Assembly (NCBI GenBank): GCA_964543195.1
Contig: CAZIXF010000001.1
Span: 62,001 to 126,000 of the forward strand
Origin: JAGTVG01 sp964543195
GTDB lineage: Bacteria; Bacteroidota; Bacteroidia; Cytophagales; Cyclobacteriaceae
DNA: 64,000 nucleotides
Direction: 5' to 3'
Position numbers and translations under genes: made by a program
In this document: piece by piece, positions 34,999 through 44,326 of the stretch
How the letters are laid out: each line of letters starts with the position of its first letter
How positions within the stretch are numbered: the first letter of the stretch is position 1
The notes under the pieces: model-generated
Told to the model about the DNA's origin: nothing
What the model saw: the letters and a program-made list of their open reading frames with translations, nothing else
Database searches by the model: none

Positions 34999-35160
34999 TC
35001 AGACGGGAAACCCGTCCTTCTGTTTTATGGCCCAAACCCGCTTGTACCACTTATTCGATTGGTACTGCTGTACACTGTCTTTGAATAAATCACGGGGAAT
35101 AAATGACAAAAGCTGTCCGAGAATTGGCAGAGTACATTTATTAGCATTAAATTTATCCAT
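34999..35160 (-). pseudogene. Relic of an IS4-type transposase N-terminus
   Basis: A 53-codon minus-strand frame begins MDKFNANKCTLPILGQLLSF and continues IPRDLFKDSVQQYQSNKWYKR before a stop. The layout (QLLSFIP, then a helix ending in NKWYKR) matches the DUF4372-like N-terminal domain of IS4-family transposases in Bacteroidota. The catalytic domain is absent. The relic lies beside repeat copy 2 at the right edge of the island. Confidence 0.6.
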
Positions 35161-35198
35161 GGCTTAGTTGTTTGGTTCGAAATACAACATTAGACATT

Positions 35199-35224
35199 GG
35201 GCGGGATTTATCAAAATCCCGCCC
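35199..35224 (+). terminator. Strong inverted repeat upstream of the PhoD-like gene
   Basis: Perfect 10-bp arms GGGCGGGATT and AATCCCGCCC enclose a 6-nt loop. No T-run follows on either strand, so it may be an IS end or a Rho-type or structural element as well as a terminator. Confidence 0.5.
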
Positions 35225-35311
35225 TTAAATTTGCATTATTCTAAGATTGATAAATTAATCACGTTAATTTTCTCGGACACCAGTAGTTTAAAATAGAAAA
35301 GGATATTGTTT

Positions 35312-37186
35312 ATGATTAAGAAAATATTTGTAACCGTTGCTTGTGGCTTTCTGATTGCCGCATTATCTGTCGAAGCCCAAAAACCTGTGGGCGATGACTG
35401 GCTGAATACCGACGTCCCGGCCGAAGATGCCATTTGCTTTGCGCTTTATACCGTAAGCAGTAATACCTTAAAAATGACCGCCCAGCTTTATCCGCTTGCC
35501 AGTGGTATTGACAGGGTGGTGAAACTGCAGATCAAGGAAGATGGTGACTGGAAAACAATAGCAGCTACCGTTGTCAGCGAAGAATCGTATGGCTGGCCGC
35601 AGGAAGACAAAAAACAATGGACCGCCCATTTTCGTGTCGAAAACTGGGACAGTTCCCGTGATTTCAACTACCGCCTGCAGGCTGCCGGAGGGAAAGCGGA
35701 ATATGAGGGGACGATCCGGAAAGACCCTGTTGATAAAGAGGAAATTGTGGTAGCGGCATTCACCGGGAACGGGAATTATGATCGCCGTTTAAAACCCGAT
35801 ATCATTCAGAACATCAAAGCCCAGGACCCTGACTTATTGTTCTTTTCCGGCGATCAGTCTTATGATCATGAACGGCACCAGCAGGCCTGGTTGCTATTTG
35901 GCCGGCAGTTCGGTGAAATCATTAAAGATCGCCCTACCATCTGCATCCCCGACGATCATGATATAGGACAGGGAAATGTTTGGGGAGAAAGCGGAATAAA
36001 AGCGCACAGTCCGGCAGGCGACGATGGGGGCTATTATTATTCTCCGCAATACGTTAATTCAGTACAAAAGGCCCAAACCTGGCATCTGCCCGACCCGTAT
36101 GATCCTGCTCCCGTTGAACGGGATATAAAGGTGTATTACACCTCACTGAAAATAGGCAAGGTCGGCTTTGCCATTGTTGAAGACCGGAAATTCAAAACGG
36201 GACCAAAAGGCCTGGTTCCTCCCATGGGTCCCCGTCCCGACCATATTACCGACCCCGGTTACGATCCCAAAATCGTAGATCTTCCCGAAGGGAAAATTTT
36301 GGGTGAAAGGCAACTCGAATTTCTGGAAGAATGGGGGCGGAACTGGCAGGGAGTGAATATGAAAGCCGTATTGTCGCAAACCATTTTTGCCAATGCCGCA
36401 CACCGGCATGGCAAATACGATTATGCATTGGTTGCCGATATGGATTCCAACGGATGGCCGCAATCGGCACGCGAGCGCGCCTTAAAAGCCATGCGGAAGT
36501 TTTTCGGGTTCCACCTGGCGGGTGACCAGCATCTGGCATCGGTTATTCATCATGGGGTTAACCAATTCCGTGATGCCGGTTATTCGTTTTGTGTTCCTTC
36601 CATTGTAAATTATTATAACCGCTGGTGGGTGCCGGAAAACGGACCCGATGGACAACCGGTGGAGGGAAGTCTTGATGGATTGGGAGATTATTTCGATGGG
36701 TTCCACAACAGGATTACCATGTACGCTTATGCCAACCCCAGTGAAGAAAGGAAAAACAAATGGGGCGGCGAATGGGGAGAACGTGCAGCCGGTTACGGAC
36801 TGGTACGGTTCGATACCGAAAAACGCAGCATAACCATGGAATGCTGGCCCCGTGGCGTAGATATTACCGGTAACGACGCCGGGCAATATGAAGGCTGGCC
36901 GGCAACTATTTCACAATGGGATAATTACAGCCGGGAGCCTATCGCGTATCTGCCTGAGATACAGGTGACCGGAATGGAAGACCCCGTGTTGAAGATAATC
37001 TATGAACCCACCGGAGAAGTTGTTTATTCTTTGAGAATTCAGGGCACTCATTTTAAACCGGGCGTGTTTAAGGACGGAACCTACACCATAGAGATCGGGG
37101 AACAACCCGGCAAAATGAAAGTCTACTCCGGTTTGAACGCCCAGGAGGACGAAAAAGATGGTGAAGTAATCAGGGTGCAGTTTTAA
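35312..37186 (+). CDS. Exported PhoD-like metallophosphoesterase
   Basis: The ATG at 35312 is preferred over a TTG two codons earlier. It is preceded by AAAAGGA at good spacing and gives a Sec signal peptide (about 1-23). The 624-residue protein has an N-terminal beta domain (about 35-140) and a PhoD-type metallophosphatase domain. Metal and active-site segments are GDQSYDH (180-186), PDDHD (213-217) and LAGDQHLAS near 405. PhoD proteins act outside the cytoplasm on phosphodiesters or monoesters with Ca or Fe. The GC content is clearly higher than in the preceding island, marking the return to core DNA. The substrate is uncertain. Confidence 0.88.
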   Translation: MIKKIFVTVACGFLIAALSVEAQKPVGDDWLNTDVPAEDAICFALYTVSSNTLKMTAQLYPLASGIDRVVKLQIKEDGDWKTIAATVVSEESYGWPQEDKKQWTAHFRVENWDSSRDFNYRLQAAGGKAEYEGTIRKDPVDKEEIVVAAFTGNGNYDRRLKPDIIQNIKAQDPDLLFFSGDQSYDHERHQQAWLLFGRQFGEIIKDRPTICIPDDHDIGQGNVWGESGIKAHSPAGDDGGYYYSPQYVNSVQKAQTWHLPDPYDPAPVERDIKVYYTSLKIGKVGFAIVEDRKFKTGPKGLVPPMGPRPDHITDPGYDPKIVDLPEGKILGERQLEFLEEWGRNWQGVNMKAVLSQTIFANAAHRHGKYDYALVADMDSNGWPQSARERALKAMRKFFGFHLAGDQHLASVIHHGVNQFRDAGYSFCVPSIVNYYNRWWVPENGPDGQPVEGSLDGLGDYFDGFHNRITMYAYANPSEERKNKWGGEWGERAAGYGLVRFDTEKRSITMECWPRGVDITGNDAGQYEGWPATISQWDNYSREPIAYLPEIQVTGMEDPVLKIIYEPTGEVVYSLRIQGTHFKPGVFKDGTYTIEIGEQPGKMKVYSGLNAQEDEKDGEVIRVQF

Positions 37187-37357
37187 CCTGAAAAATTCAT
37201 GTATTTTTCCTCCCTGCGGCAGGCCAGCACCCCAACGGGCCGTTGAAGCCCTGCTTCGGTGTGGCTTCACCGGGGTAAACCTGGTGATGTATTTGGTTGA
37301 ATATTATCTATATGTATATTAAAATTATGTCGTATAAAGAATGTTTATTAAAATAAT

Positions 37358-38818
37358 ATGAAAAAAATATTTCTTTCTTTAGCCACAGTTTTAATCGCTG
37401 TTTTTTTTATCAGCATGTATCAAGTGGAAAAAAATTCAGCCGCTGATGATCCGGCGCTGAAAATATCTGAATCCAATCCTTTTTACTGGGAATATGAGGG
37501 AAATCCAACATTCCTGATTGGCGGATCAAAAGATGATAATCTCTTTCAGATAGATGATCTTGAAGAGCACCTTGACCTGTTGGCGGAAAATGGGGGTAAT
37601 TACCTGAGATGTACCATGAGCAGCCGTGACATGGGCAATGAGAAGCCTTACCGGACGATAGACGGTGGCTATGATCTGAATGAACCCAATCCAACGTACT
37701 GGCACCGGTTCCGGCAATTCCTGGAACTTGCCGGGGAGCGGGATATCATTATCCAGGTAGAATTCTGGGCGACTTATGATTTTTATAACGGTTGGGATGA
37801 TAATGTTTTTAATCCTGAAAACAATGTAAATTATGATACCCGTTCATCGGGTTTACCCGGGGTGATCGATCATACCGCACAAATGAAAATCAATCCTTTT
37901 TTCGAAACCGTCCCTGCGATTAATGACAATAATGAAGTATTAAAATTTCAACAGCACTTTGTGGATGAAGTGTTATCCTACACGTTTAAACATGGCAATG
38001 TATTGTATTGCATCGATAATGAAACCAATGCCCGGCCGGAATGGGGGGCCTACTGGGCAAAATATATTCGTGACAAGGCAAACCGGGCCAATAAGACCAT
38101 TTTTATTACGGAAATGTGGGACAACTGGGATGCCACGGATGGGAATGTAAAAGGTGTAAGGCAACAGGAACATGCCTCGCACCCTTTTCTGGACAGATCA
38201 AAAGTGGCCAACACCATCAATTCTCCGCAGCTTTATGACTTTGTGGATATTTCTAATCACAATGCACAGAATGGTGAAGTGCATTACCAGTCCGGGCTCT
38301 ATGTGCGCAACTGGATTGAAAAAACAGGTAATATCAGGCCGATCAACAATGTTAAAATCTATGGAGGAACCATTTATAAACCATATACGCGTGACTGGGC
38401 CGGTTCCTATAAAGATGGTGAAGAAAGATTCTGGCGGGATGCTTTTGCAGGACATGCTTCCATCCGGTTTCACAGGCCGCCACACGGACAGGGTTTGAGT
38501 GTTAATGCTCAGCACCATGTTAAAAGTATGCGTATGCTTACCGATTCAATGAACTTCTTTCAACATAAGCCGGCAAATCAATTCTTAAGTGATAGATCGG
38601 ATAACGAGGCTTTTTGCCTGGCTATTGCCGGAAAAGAGTATGCACTCTATTTTCCCGGCCAGGGAAAAGTTAAACTCGAGGCTGAAAAAGGCTTCTATGA
38701 AATGAGGTGGCTGCATATCCGGTCGGCTACCTGGCGTGATCCGCAAACGGTAGAAAATCCCGGGATTATTGAAACACCGGACAACGACCAGTGGGCTGTA
38801 TTAATCAGAAAGATATGA
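37358..38818 (+). CDS. Exported TIM-barrel glycoside-hydrolase-like protein, copy 1
   Basis: This 486-residue protein has an N-terminal signal sequence (about 1-22). The sequence NPFYWEYEGNPTFLIGGSKDDNLF at its start is shared with the next two genes. The central part follows a clan GH-A-like barrel, with Asn-Glu at 221-222 (IDNETNAR) in the position of the acid/base on strand 4. Strand 7, where the nucleophile Glu is expected, reads NNVKIYGGTIY and has no obvious Glu. A small C-terminal beta domain (about 405-486) follows. It could be a glycosidase of a poorly described family or a binding protein derived from one. Confidence 0.75.
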   Translation: MKKIFLSLATVLIAVFFISMYQVEKNSAADDPALKISESNPFYWEYEGNPTFLIGGSKDDNLFQIDDLEEHLDLLAENGGNYLRCTMSSRDMGNEKPYRTIDGGYDLNEPNPTYWHRFRQFLELAGERDIIIQVEFWATYDFYNGWDDNVFNPENNVNYDTRSSGLPGVIDHTAQMKINPFFETVPAINDNNEVLKFQQHFVDEVLSYTFKHGNVLYCIDNETNARPEWGAYWAKYIRDKANRANKTIFITEMWDNWDATDGNVKGVRQQEHASHPFLDRSKVANTINSPQLYDFVDISNHNAQNGEVHYQSGLYVRNWIEKTGNIRPINNVKIYGGTIYKPYTRDWAGSYKDGEERFWRDAFAGHASIRFHRPPHGQGLSVNAQHHVKSMRMLTDSMNFFQHKPANQFLSDRSDNEAFCLAIAGKEYALYFPGQGKVKLEAEKGFYEMRWLHIRSATWRDPQTVENPGIIETPDNDQWAVLIRKI

Positions 38819-38914
38819 TCTTTGCGTTTGTTAGAATAATTGGGTGCCCAGCCTTCTGCACCAAATCTTGATGAAATTCAATACAATTTGTAATTTTTAA
38901 GCAATATTTAAACC

Positions 38915-40357
38915 ATGAATAACAATCAGATTTTACTACTAACCAGTCTGTTTCTGTCTTTTTCATTTTCCTGTAAACAGGCAAAAACAGATGAATCCTC
39001 CGAACCCATCCGTATTTATGACAAGAACCCGTTTTATTGGGAGTATAAAGGGGAACCGGTTTTGCTGGTTGGCGGATCGAAAGAAGACAATCTTTTTAAC
39101 CATCCCGAAGGGCTGGAAAGCCACCTCGATATTCTAAAAGAATGTGGGGGAAATTACATCCGCAATACCATGAGCAGCCGCAATCCGGGAAATCCCTGGG
39201 CTTTCAAACAACTCGACAACGGCCTGTATGATTTGGAGCAGTGGGATGAAGAATTCTGGAATCGTTTTAAAAATTTGCTGGATTTGTGTGAGGAGCGCGA
39301 TATTATTGTTCAGATTGAGATCTGGGACCCCTGGGATTATTTTAAAACCGAAGCGCCTCTCGGTTACGGTCCCGAAAATGTAGGATGGGAAAGCTGTCCG
39401 TATAATCCGGCCCTGAATATTAACTACACGGCTGAAGAATCGGGGCTTGCAACCGAAATCGATTATTATTCTACCAATAAGCCTACCGACCATGTTTTCT
39501 TTCACACGGTGCCGGTTTTGAAAGATATTCCGGTAGTCAGAAAATACCAGGAAAGGTTCGTGGAGAAAATCCTGTCCATTTCACTGAATTACCCGAACGT
39601 GTTGTATTGCATGAACAACGAAATCGGCGAACCGGCAGCATGGGGCGAATACTGGGCGCAGTTTATCCGCAGGATAGCAAATGATGCCGGGAAAGAAGTT
39701 TTTCTGGCCGATATGCGCCGGAACTCAAATTTCGAGTCGGAAGAACAGGTGAAATTGCTGAACGATCGTGAACACTACGATTTTTTTGAAATTTCGCAGA
39801 ACAATGCCAATAACGATCAGCGGCATTACGATTTGGCGCTGTCCATTCGCGAAAAAGTAGCGGATAACCCGAAACCACTCAACAACGTGAAAATTTACGG
39901 CGGCAACATTGCTAGCTGGACAACCAGCGTGGAAGAAGGAACCCGCAGATTCTGGCGAAGTGTTTTTGCGGGCTGTGCCTCGGTTCGGTTCCACCGCGAG
40001 GGGCCGTCGGAACAATATTTCGGGATCGGGTTAAGCGAAATTGCCCAGACCCACATCAAAAGCATGCGCATGTTTGCCGATGAATTTGAAGTTTTTAATG
40101 CCGAACCGGCCAATCCGCTATTGACGGATCGCGAACCGAATGAAGCTTATTGCCTGGCCATCGAAGGAGAAGAGTATGCCGTTTATTTTACAGGTAAAGG
40201 TGAAGTCGGATTAAATACTCCGGTCGGAAAATATGAGGTGAGGTGGCTGCAAATAAGAACTTCACAGTGGAGTGAGGCTCAATCCGTTGAATTGCCGGGA
40301 ATTTTAAAAACGCCCTCTGATGATCAATGGACGGTATTTGCCAGGAAAACTGATTAA
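38915..40357 (+). CDS. TIM-barrel glycoside-hydrolase-like lipoprotein, copy 2
   Basis: This 480-residue paralog of the preceding protein has a lipoprotein signal (lipobox FSFSC, Cys20). It shares NPFYWEYKGEPVLLVGGSKEDNLF, NTMSSRNPGN, the Asn-Glu pair (MNNEIGEPAAWGEYW) and NNVKIYGGNI. The spacing to copy 1 is 96 nt, so they are probably in one transcript. It differs in the loop region 140-180 (WESCPYNPALNINYTAEESG), which may alter specificity. The substrate is unknown. Confidence 0.75.
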   Translation: MNNNQILLLTSLFLSFSFSCKQAKTDESSEPIRIYDKNPFYWEYKGEPVLLVGGSKEDNLFNHPEGLESHLDILKECGGNYIRNTMSSRNPGNPWAFKQLDNGLYDLEQWDEEFWNRFKNLLDLCEERDIIVQIEIWDPWDYFKTEAPLGYGPENVGWESCPYNPALNINYTAEESGLATEIDYYSTNKPTDHVFFHTVPVLKDIPVVRKYQERFVEKILSISLNYPNVLYCMNNEIGEPAAWGEYWAQFIRRIANDAGKEVFLADMRRNSNFESEEQVKLLNDREHYDFFEISQNNANNDQRHYDLALSIREKVADNPKPLNNVKIYGGNIASWTTSVEEGTRRFWRSVFAGCASVRFHREGPSEQYFGIGLSEIAQTHIKSMRMFADEFEVFNAEPANPLLTDREPNEAYCLAIEGEEYAVYFTGKGEVGLNTPVGKYEVRWLQIRTSQWSEAQSVELPGILKTPSDDQWTVFARKTD

Positions 40358-40388
40358 AATGATCACCAGGTAATAAAAACCTAAAAAA

Positions 40389-41915
40389 ATGCGAAATAAA
40401 ATTATCAGTGGATCTTTATTTATTGCTGCAGCTTTGGTTTTTGTATTTCCCGTGTGGGCAGAAAAACCAGTAAATGACAAAAAAGAAAAAAATGTTGTTG
40501 GTTTATCGGGTATCACCCATTCTGTTGACAACAATACAGATGGTCCTATCCGGCCATACAGTGAAAATCCCTGGTACTGGGAATACAAAGGCACACCAAT
40601 CATGCTCATTGGTGCCAGCGATGATGACAATCTATTTCAGTGGGGCCGTGATTCTTTGGTCATGCAACTGGACCTGATTCAAACGGTAGGCGGAAATTAT
40701 GTGCGTAACACAATGAGCGACAGAGATGAGGGTAACATATTCGCACCGAAACAACTTGAGGATGGCCGTTACGACCTCAAACAATGGAATGAAGTTTACT
40801 GGAACCAACTGAAGTTTTTTCTCGATGAAACGGAAAAACGCGGCATTATAGTTCATTTAACACTATGGGACTGGTTCGATCTCTCGGGCGACGATGTGTA
40901 CGGCCGTTTTGCCGTGCATCCTTTGAATCCGGAGAATAACATCAACTGGGAGAAAGGCACCATTGAAAATGCATGGAATTATTATGGCGGATCTCTCACC
41001 AATGGAAATAAAGAAACGCTGGAATATCAGCATCGCTACATCGATCAGCTTATTTCGATCGCAGCACAGTACAACCATATCATTTATAACATCGGCAACG
41101 AAAGCGGCCTTGGCGTCGGGTGGGATAACTACTGGGCGAAATACATTAAAGATGCCGCGAAAAAACAGGGCAGAAATATTCATGTGACCACCATGCTGTT
41201 TGCGCCCGGAAATGCTGTACGCCGGGTTATGACCTATCGCGATATTTACAGTTTTGCAGAGGTCTCCCAGAACAACCAGGATGCCCTGGGCCCGGTAGGT
41301 AAGAAACACTGGGATAACCTGCTATTCTGGCGTAAAATGATCGCCCTGAGCGATGAGGGTCCCATGCCGGTTAACAACATCAAAGTTTACGGGCAGGGCG
41401 TCGGGTTCAATACCGCGGCAGGAACCGAAAAGGAAGCGGTTGAACGATTCTGGAGAAACGTGTTTGGCGGGGCTGCATCCACGCGCTTTCACCGTCCCGC
41501 CCACCGGGGCGGCGATTTTTACTGGGGCATAGGCCTTTCTGAAAGGGCTCAACAAACGCTAAAAGCCGTTAACATGTTTCTGGATGAGTTTGATATTTTC
41601 AAAGCCGAACCTTATGAAGCTTTTTCAACAGTGGGCAACTCAGTTGATTCCTATTGTATGGCTGATATGGGTAAAGCTTACGCGGTATATTTCCCGGGCG
41701 GCAGGGCAACCGTGCATCTCGATCCCTGGATCGAAATAAAAAAGGTTTCCGTAAAATGGCTCGACATCGCATCGCTTACCTGGAGCGAAGAACAAATAAT
41801 GGAAGCAAAATGGGATAATTTTGATGGTACCGACTGGTGGGGTCCGCAACGCATTTTGACACTTACGCCCAAAGATCATAGATCGTATGTGGCTGTAATC
41901 AAAGTTTTGGAGTAA
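40389..41915 (+). CDS. Exported TIM-barrel glycoside-hydrolase-like protein, copy 3
   Basis: The 508-residue third paralog has a Sec signal peptide (about 1-24, ending VWA). It keeps NPWYWEYKGTPIMLIGASDDDNLF, NTMSDRDEGN, the Asn-Glu pair (IGNESGLG) and NNIKVYGQGV. It is the most divergent of the three. The C-terminal beta domain is longer than in the other copies and rich in Trp (NFDGTDWWGPQR). It starts 31 nt after copy 2. Three adjacent versions suggest stepwise action on related side chains, which is inference. Confidence 0.75.
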   Translation: MRNKIISGSLFIAAALVFVFPVWAEKPVNDKKEKNVVGLSGITHSVDNNTDGPIRPYSENPWYWEYKGTPIMLIGASDDDNLFQWGRDSLVMQLDLIQTVGGNYVRNTMSDRDEGNIFAPKQLEDGRYDLKQWNEVYWNQLKFFLDETEKRGIIVHLTLWDWFDLSGDDVYGRFAVHPLNPENNINWEKGTIENAWNYYGGSLTNGNKETLEYQHRYIDQLISIAAQYNHIIYNIGNESGLGVGWDNYWAKYIKDAAKKQGRNIHVTTMLFAPGNAVRRVMTYRDIYSFAEVSQNNQDALGPVGKKHWDNLLFWRKMIALSDEGPMPVNNIKVYGQGVGFNTAAGTEKEAVERFWRNVFGGAASTRFHRPAHRGGDFYWGIGLSERAQQTLKAVNMFLDEFDIFKAEPYEAFSTVGNSVDSYCMADMGKAYAVYFPGGRATVHLDPWIEIKKVSVKWLDIASLTWSEEQIMEAKWDNFDGTDWWGPQRILTLTPKDHRSYVAVIKVLE

Positions 41916-42114
41916 ATTTCACCTGCCTCGCCGACATGCGGGTCCGGATCAATAAAAATATGATCTGTATGTTTTATTCGAATGCATTGATTTTTTACCG
42001 GTAAATTCAGGGTGAGTAATAAATACATCTCAAATGTGGCCTTATTTATCAAAAAGATCTATTAATTGTCAACTAAAGAACAGGTATTAAAAATTCATAA
42101 TAAAACAGATTCCA

Positions 42115-43161
42115 ATGAAAAAAGAAAGTTTTAAAAAAGGTTCTGGAAACGGGCTCATGCCGGTTTTGATAATGCTGGTCGTATTTTTTAGTGCATGCGA
42201 GACATCGGAAAGCAGAAAAATTCCGGTCATTTTCGATACCGATGCCAACAACGAAGTGGACGATCAGCACGCGCTGGCTTACCTGATGTTTAATGGCGAT
42301 CATTTTATAGTGGAGGGTGTTACGGTAAATGCCACCAGTTCTCCCACGGGTTATTCCGAAGAATCGGATGTGAGCGATCATTTTGAAGAGGCCAAACGGG
42401 TGATGCAGCTTTGCGGAAATTTGTATGGTGAAATTCCGCTCAAAACCGGTGCCAACGGTTCATTCGAAGAAATAAAAAATCAAATTGATGATCCGGAATT
42501 CGATGGGCAGGAAGCTGTGGATTTTATCATTGAACAATCGTTGAAAAGCCGGAACCAAAAACTGGTTTTGCTGCCTGTGGGTAAACTCACCAACATTGCC
42601 CTGGCACTGATTAAGGAGCCTGCCATTGCCGACAATATCCGGATTGTCTGGCTTGGCTCAAATTATCCCGAACCGGGCGAACACAATCAGGACTGGGACA
42701 TTGAATCGATGAATTACATTCTGGATGTGGATGTACCTTTTGAAATAGTTACCGTGCGATACGGAAAACCATCAGGGACTGCCGCAGTTATGGTTACCAA
42801 AGACCAGATTCTGCATCGTATGCCCGGTAAAGGACCGCAGATTTCTACTCCGGTTACCGGTCGGCATGGAGGCGAATTCACTAATTTTGGCGATTATTCG
42901 GTTAACCTCTTTGAAAAGTACGGCATGTGGGGCGATCCGCCCGGCAGGGCGCTTTTTGATATGGCCGCTGTTGCCATCTTAAAAAACCCTGACTGGGCTG
43001 AAACCCGCAAAATTCCCACGCCGGTTTACCTCGATGAAAAATGGATGGAACGACCAAACAACCCACGAAAAATTACCCTTTGGGAATGGTTCGATATTTA
43101 TGGTATTATGAACGACTTTTTTATAACCATGGATAATTATAAACTGGTAGAAGCCAACTAA
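42115..43161 (+). CDS. Nucleoside hydrolase-like lipoprotein
   Basis: This 348-residue protein has a lipoprotein signal peptide (lipobox FSAC, Cys28). The family metal-binding cluster is DTDANNEVDDQHAL at 41-54. VLLPVGKLTNIALAL near 143 and the region containing FDMAAVAIL near 282 are typical of inosine-uridine nucleoside N-ribohydrolases. The family cleaves N-glycosidic bonds in nucleosides, but exported members near glycan clusters may act on other glycosyl bonds. It closes the group of three barrel-protein genes with a 199-nt gap. Confidence 0.85.
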   Translation: MKKESFKKGSGNGLMPVLIMLVVFFSACETSESRKIPVIFDTDANNEVDDQHALAYLMFNGDHFIVEGVTVNATSSPTGYSEESDVSDHFEEAKRVMQLCGNLYGEIPLKTGANGSFEEIKNQIDDPEFDGQEAVDFIIEQSLKSRNQKLVLLPVGKLTNIALALIKEPAIADNIRIVWLGSNYPEPGEHNQDWDIESMNYILDVDVPFEIVTVRYGKPSGTAAVMVTKDQILHRMPGKGPQISTPVTGRHGGEFTNFGDYSVNLFEKYGMWGDPPGRALFDMAAVAILKNPDWAETRKIPTPVYLDEKWMERPNNPRKITLWEWFDIYGIMNDFFITMDNYKLVEAN

Positions 43162-43295
43162 CCTAAACCGGAAAATTGATTGTAAACAACGCATATTTTT
43201 GAGGTTCCCTAGGGGGCAAATGAAGATATTTACATAATACTGTAAGTTACAGCTGAAACAAAAAATTCTTTCTGACAGGGAATCGGTAATAAAAA

Positions 43296-43336
43296 GCCCT
43301 CCTTCGCCCCGGTTTAGTATTGAGGCTCCGGAGGGC
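43296..43336 (-). terminator. Rho-independent terminator of the CAT-anticodon tRNA
   Basis: The arms GCCCTCC and GGAGGGC pair across a long loop that has its own partial pairing. On the minus strand the hairpin is followed by TTTTTATT. It begins six bases after the tRNA 3' end. Confidence 0.75.
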
Positions 43337-43341
43337 GGCAG

Positions 43342-43415
43342 TGGGCCCATCAGGGATCGAACCTGAGACCCCCTGATTATGAGTCAGGTGCTCTAACCAG
43401 CTGAGCTATGGGCCC
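43342..43415 (-). tRNA. tRNA with anticodon CAT (Met or Ile2)
   Basis: This 74-nt gene has acceptor arms GGGCCCA and TGGGCCC, discriminator A, D-arm AGCTCAGCTGGTTAGAGC, anticodon stem CCTGA/TCAGG with loop CTCATAA, and T-arm CAGGTTCGATCCCTG. CCA is not encoded. The CAT anticodon may serve elongator Met or, after lysidine modification, Ile. The sequence does not decide between them with certainty. The first base pair is G-C, so it is not an initiator type. Confidence 0.93.
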
Positions 43416-43699
43416 GGATTATTTGGTGATTTATTGATTTAGTGAATGAGGGATTTTATTTATGCCTTAATGGGAATGAAATCCTCATTCTGCATAATTA
43501 AAGAACATCCGATCATTTTTATTCGGGAATCGGGGCCCGAACTTTCAACTTTAACGTCGCAATTTTACCCTCAAATTCAAAACCTCCACCTTCGTTCTCC
43601 ACCTTTCAAGCCTCCGGTTAAATTATCTTTTAACCCGCTTGAATTTCGAGGTGCAATGTTACATCTTTGCACCCTGAAACACAAATTTACACCTCAAAT

Positions 43700-44326
43700 T
43701 TGGATACGCATAATATAAGAAACATAATTTTCGACCTCGGAGGCGTGATCGTCAATATCGACCCGCAACTTACTGCCAATGCCTTTGCCAAACTGAGCGG
43801 AACAGACCCCGTGGATATCATGGCACTGCACCGCCATGAGAATTTTTTCACCGATTATGAAAAAGGATTGATCGATGACCGCACCTTCCGGGAAAACCTC
43901 AGGGAATTTATAGGGAAAAGGGTGACCGACGAAGAAATTGATACAGCCTGGGGAGCCATATTAATGGATATTCCGGAAAAGAAAATTGTATTGATCGAGA
44001 AGGCTCGTCAACATTGCCGCACTTTTCTGCTCAGTAATACCAATAATATTCACCGGATAAAGTTTACAGGTACGCTGAAAGACCTCACCGGTCAACATTT
44101 TGAAGACTATTTCGAAAAAGTATACTACTCCTTCAGAATGGGTAAAAGAAAACCGGATGAGGATATCTTTCTGCAGGTGTTGAGCGAAAACAACCTGACC
44201 GCAGAAGAAACTTTATTGATCGACGACAGTTTTCCTAATATCGAAACTGCACGGAAACTGGGGATGAAGGTGCTGCATGTGGAACGCAATACGCCAAGAA
44301 TCGGACTGAATATTAATGGACGATAG
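43700..44326 (+). CDS. HAD-superfamily hydrolase (YihX-like phosphatase)
   Basis: The frame is open from a TTG at 43667. I choose the TTG at 43700 because it places the catalytic FDLGGVIVN segment close to the N-terminus, as in relatives. No ATG is available, so the start is uncertain. The protein has about 208 residues. Motif I is FDLGGVIVN, motif II LLSNTNN, motif III with the Lys in GKRKPDEDIF, and motif IV LIDDSFPN. Relatives dephosphorylate sugar phosphates such as glucose-1-phosphate. It overlaps the following protease gene by 11 nt. Confidence 0.85.
   Translation: MDTHNIRNIIFDLGGVIVNIDPQLTANAFAKLSGTDPVDIMALHRHENFFTDYEKGLIDDRTFRENLREFIGKRVTDEEIDTAWGAILMDIPEKKIVLIEKARQHCRTFLLSNTNNIHRIKFTGTLKDLTGQHFEDYFEKVYYSFRMGKRKPDEDIFLQVLSENNLTAEETLLIDDSFPNIETARKLGMKVLHVERNTPRIGLNINGR

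Noticed and set aside
34850..35050. Minus-strand frame across repeat copy 2 and the IS4 relic
   Set aside because: It covers DNA explained by the repeat and the IS4 relic in another frame. The shared peptide with the frame at 24351-24581 comes from the repeat itself.
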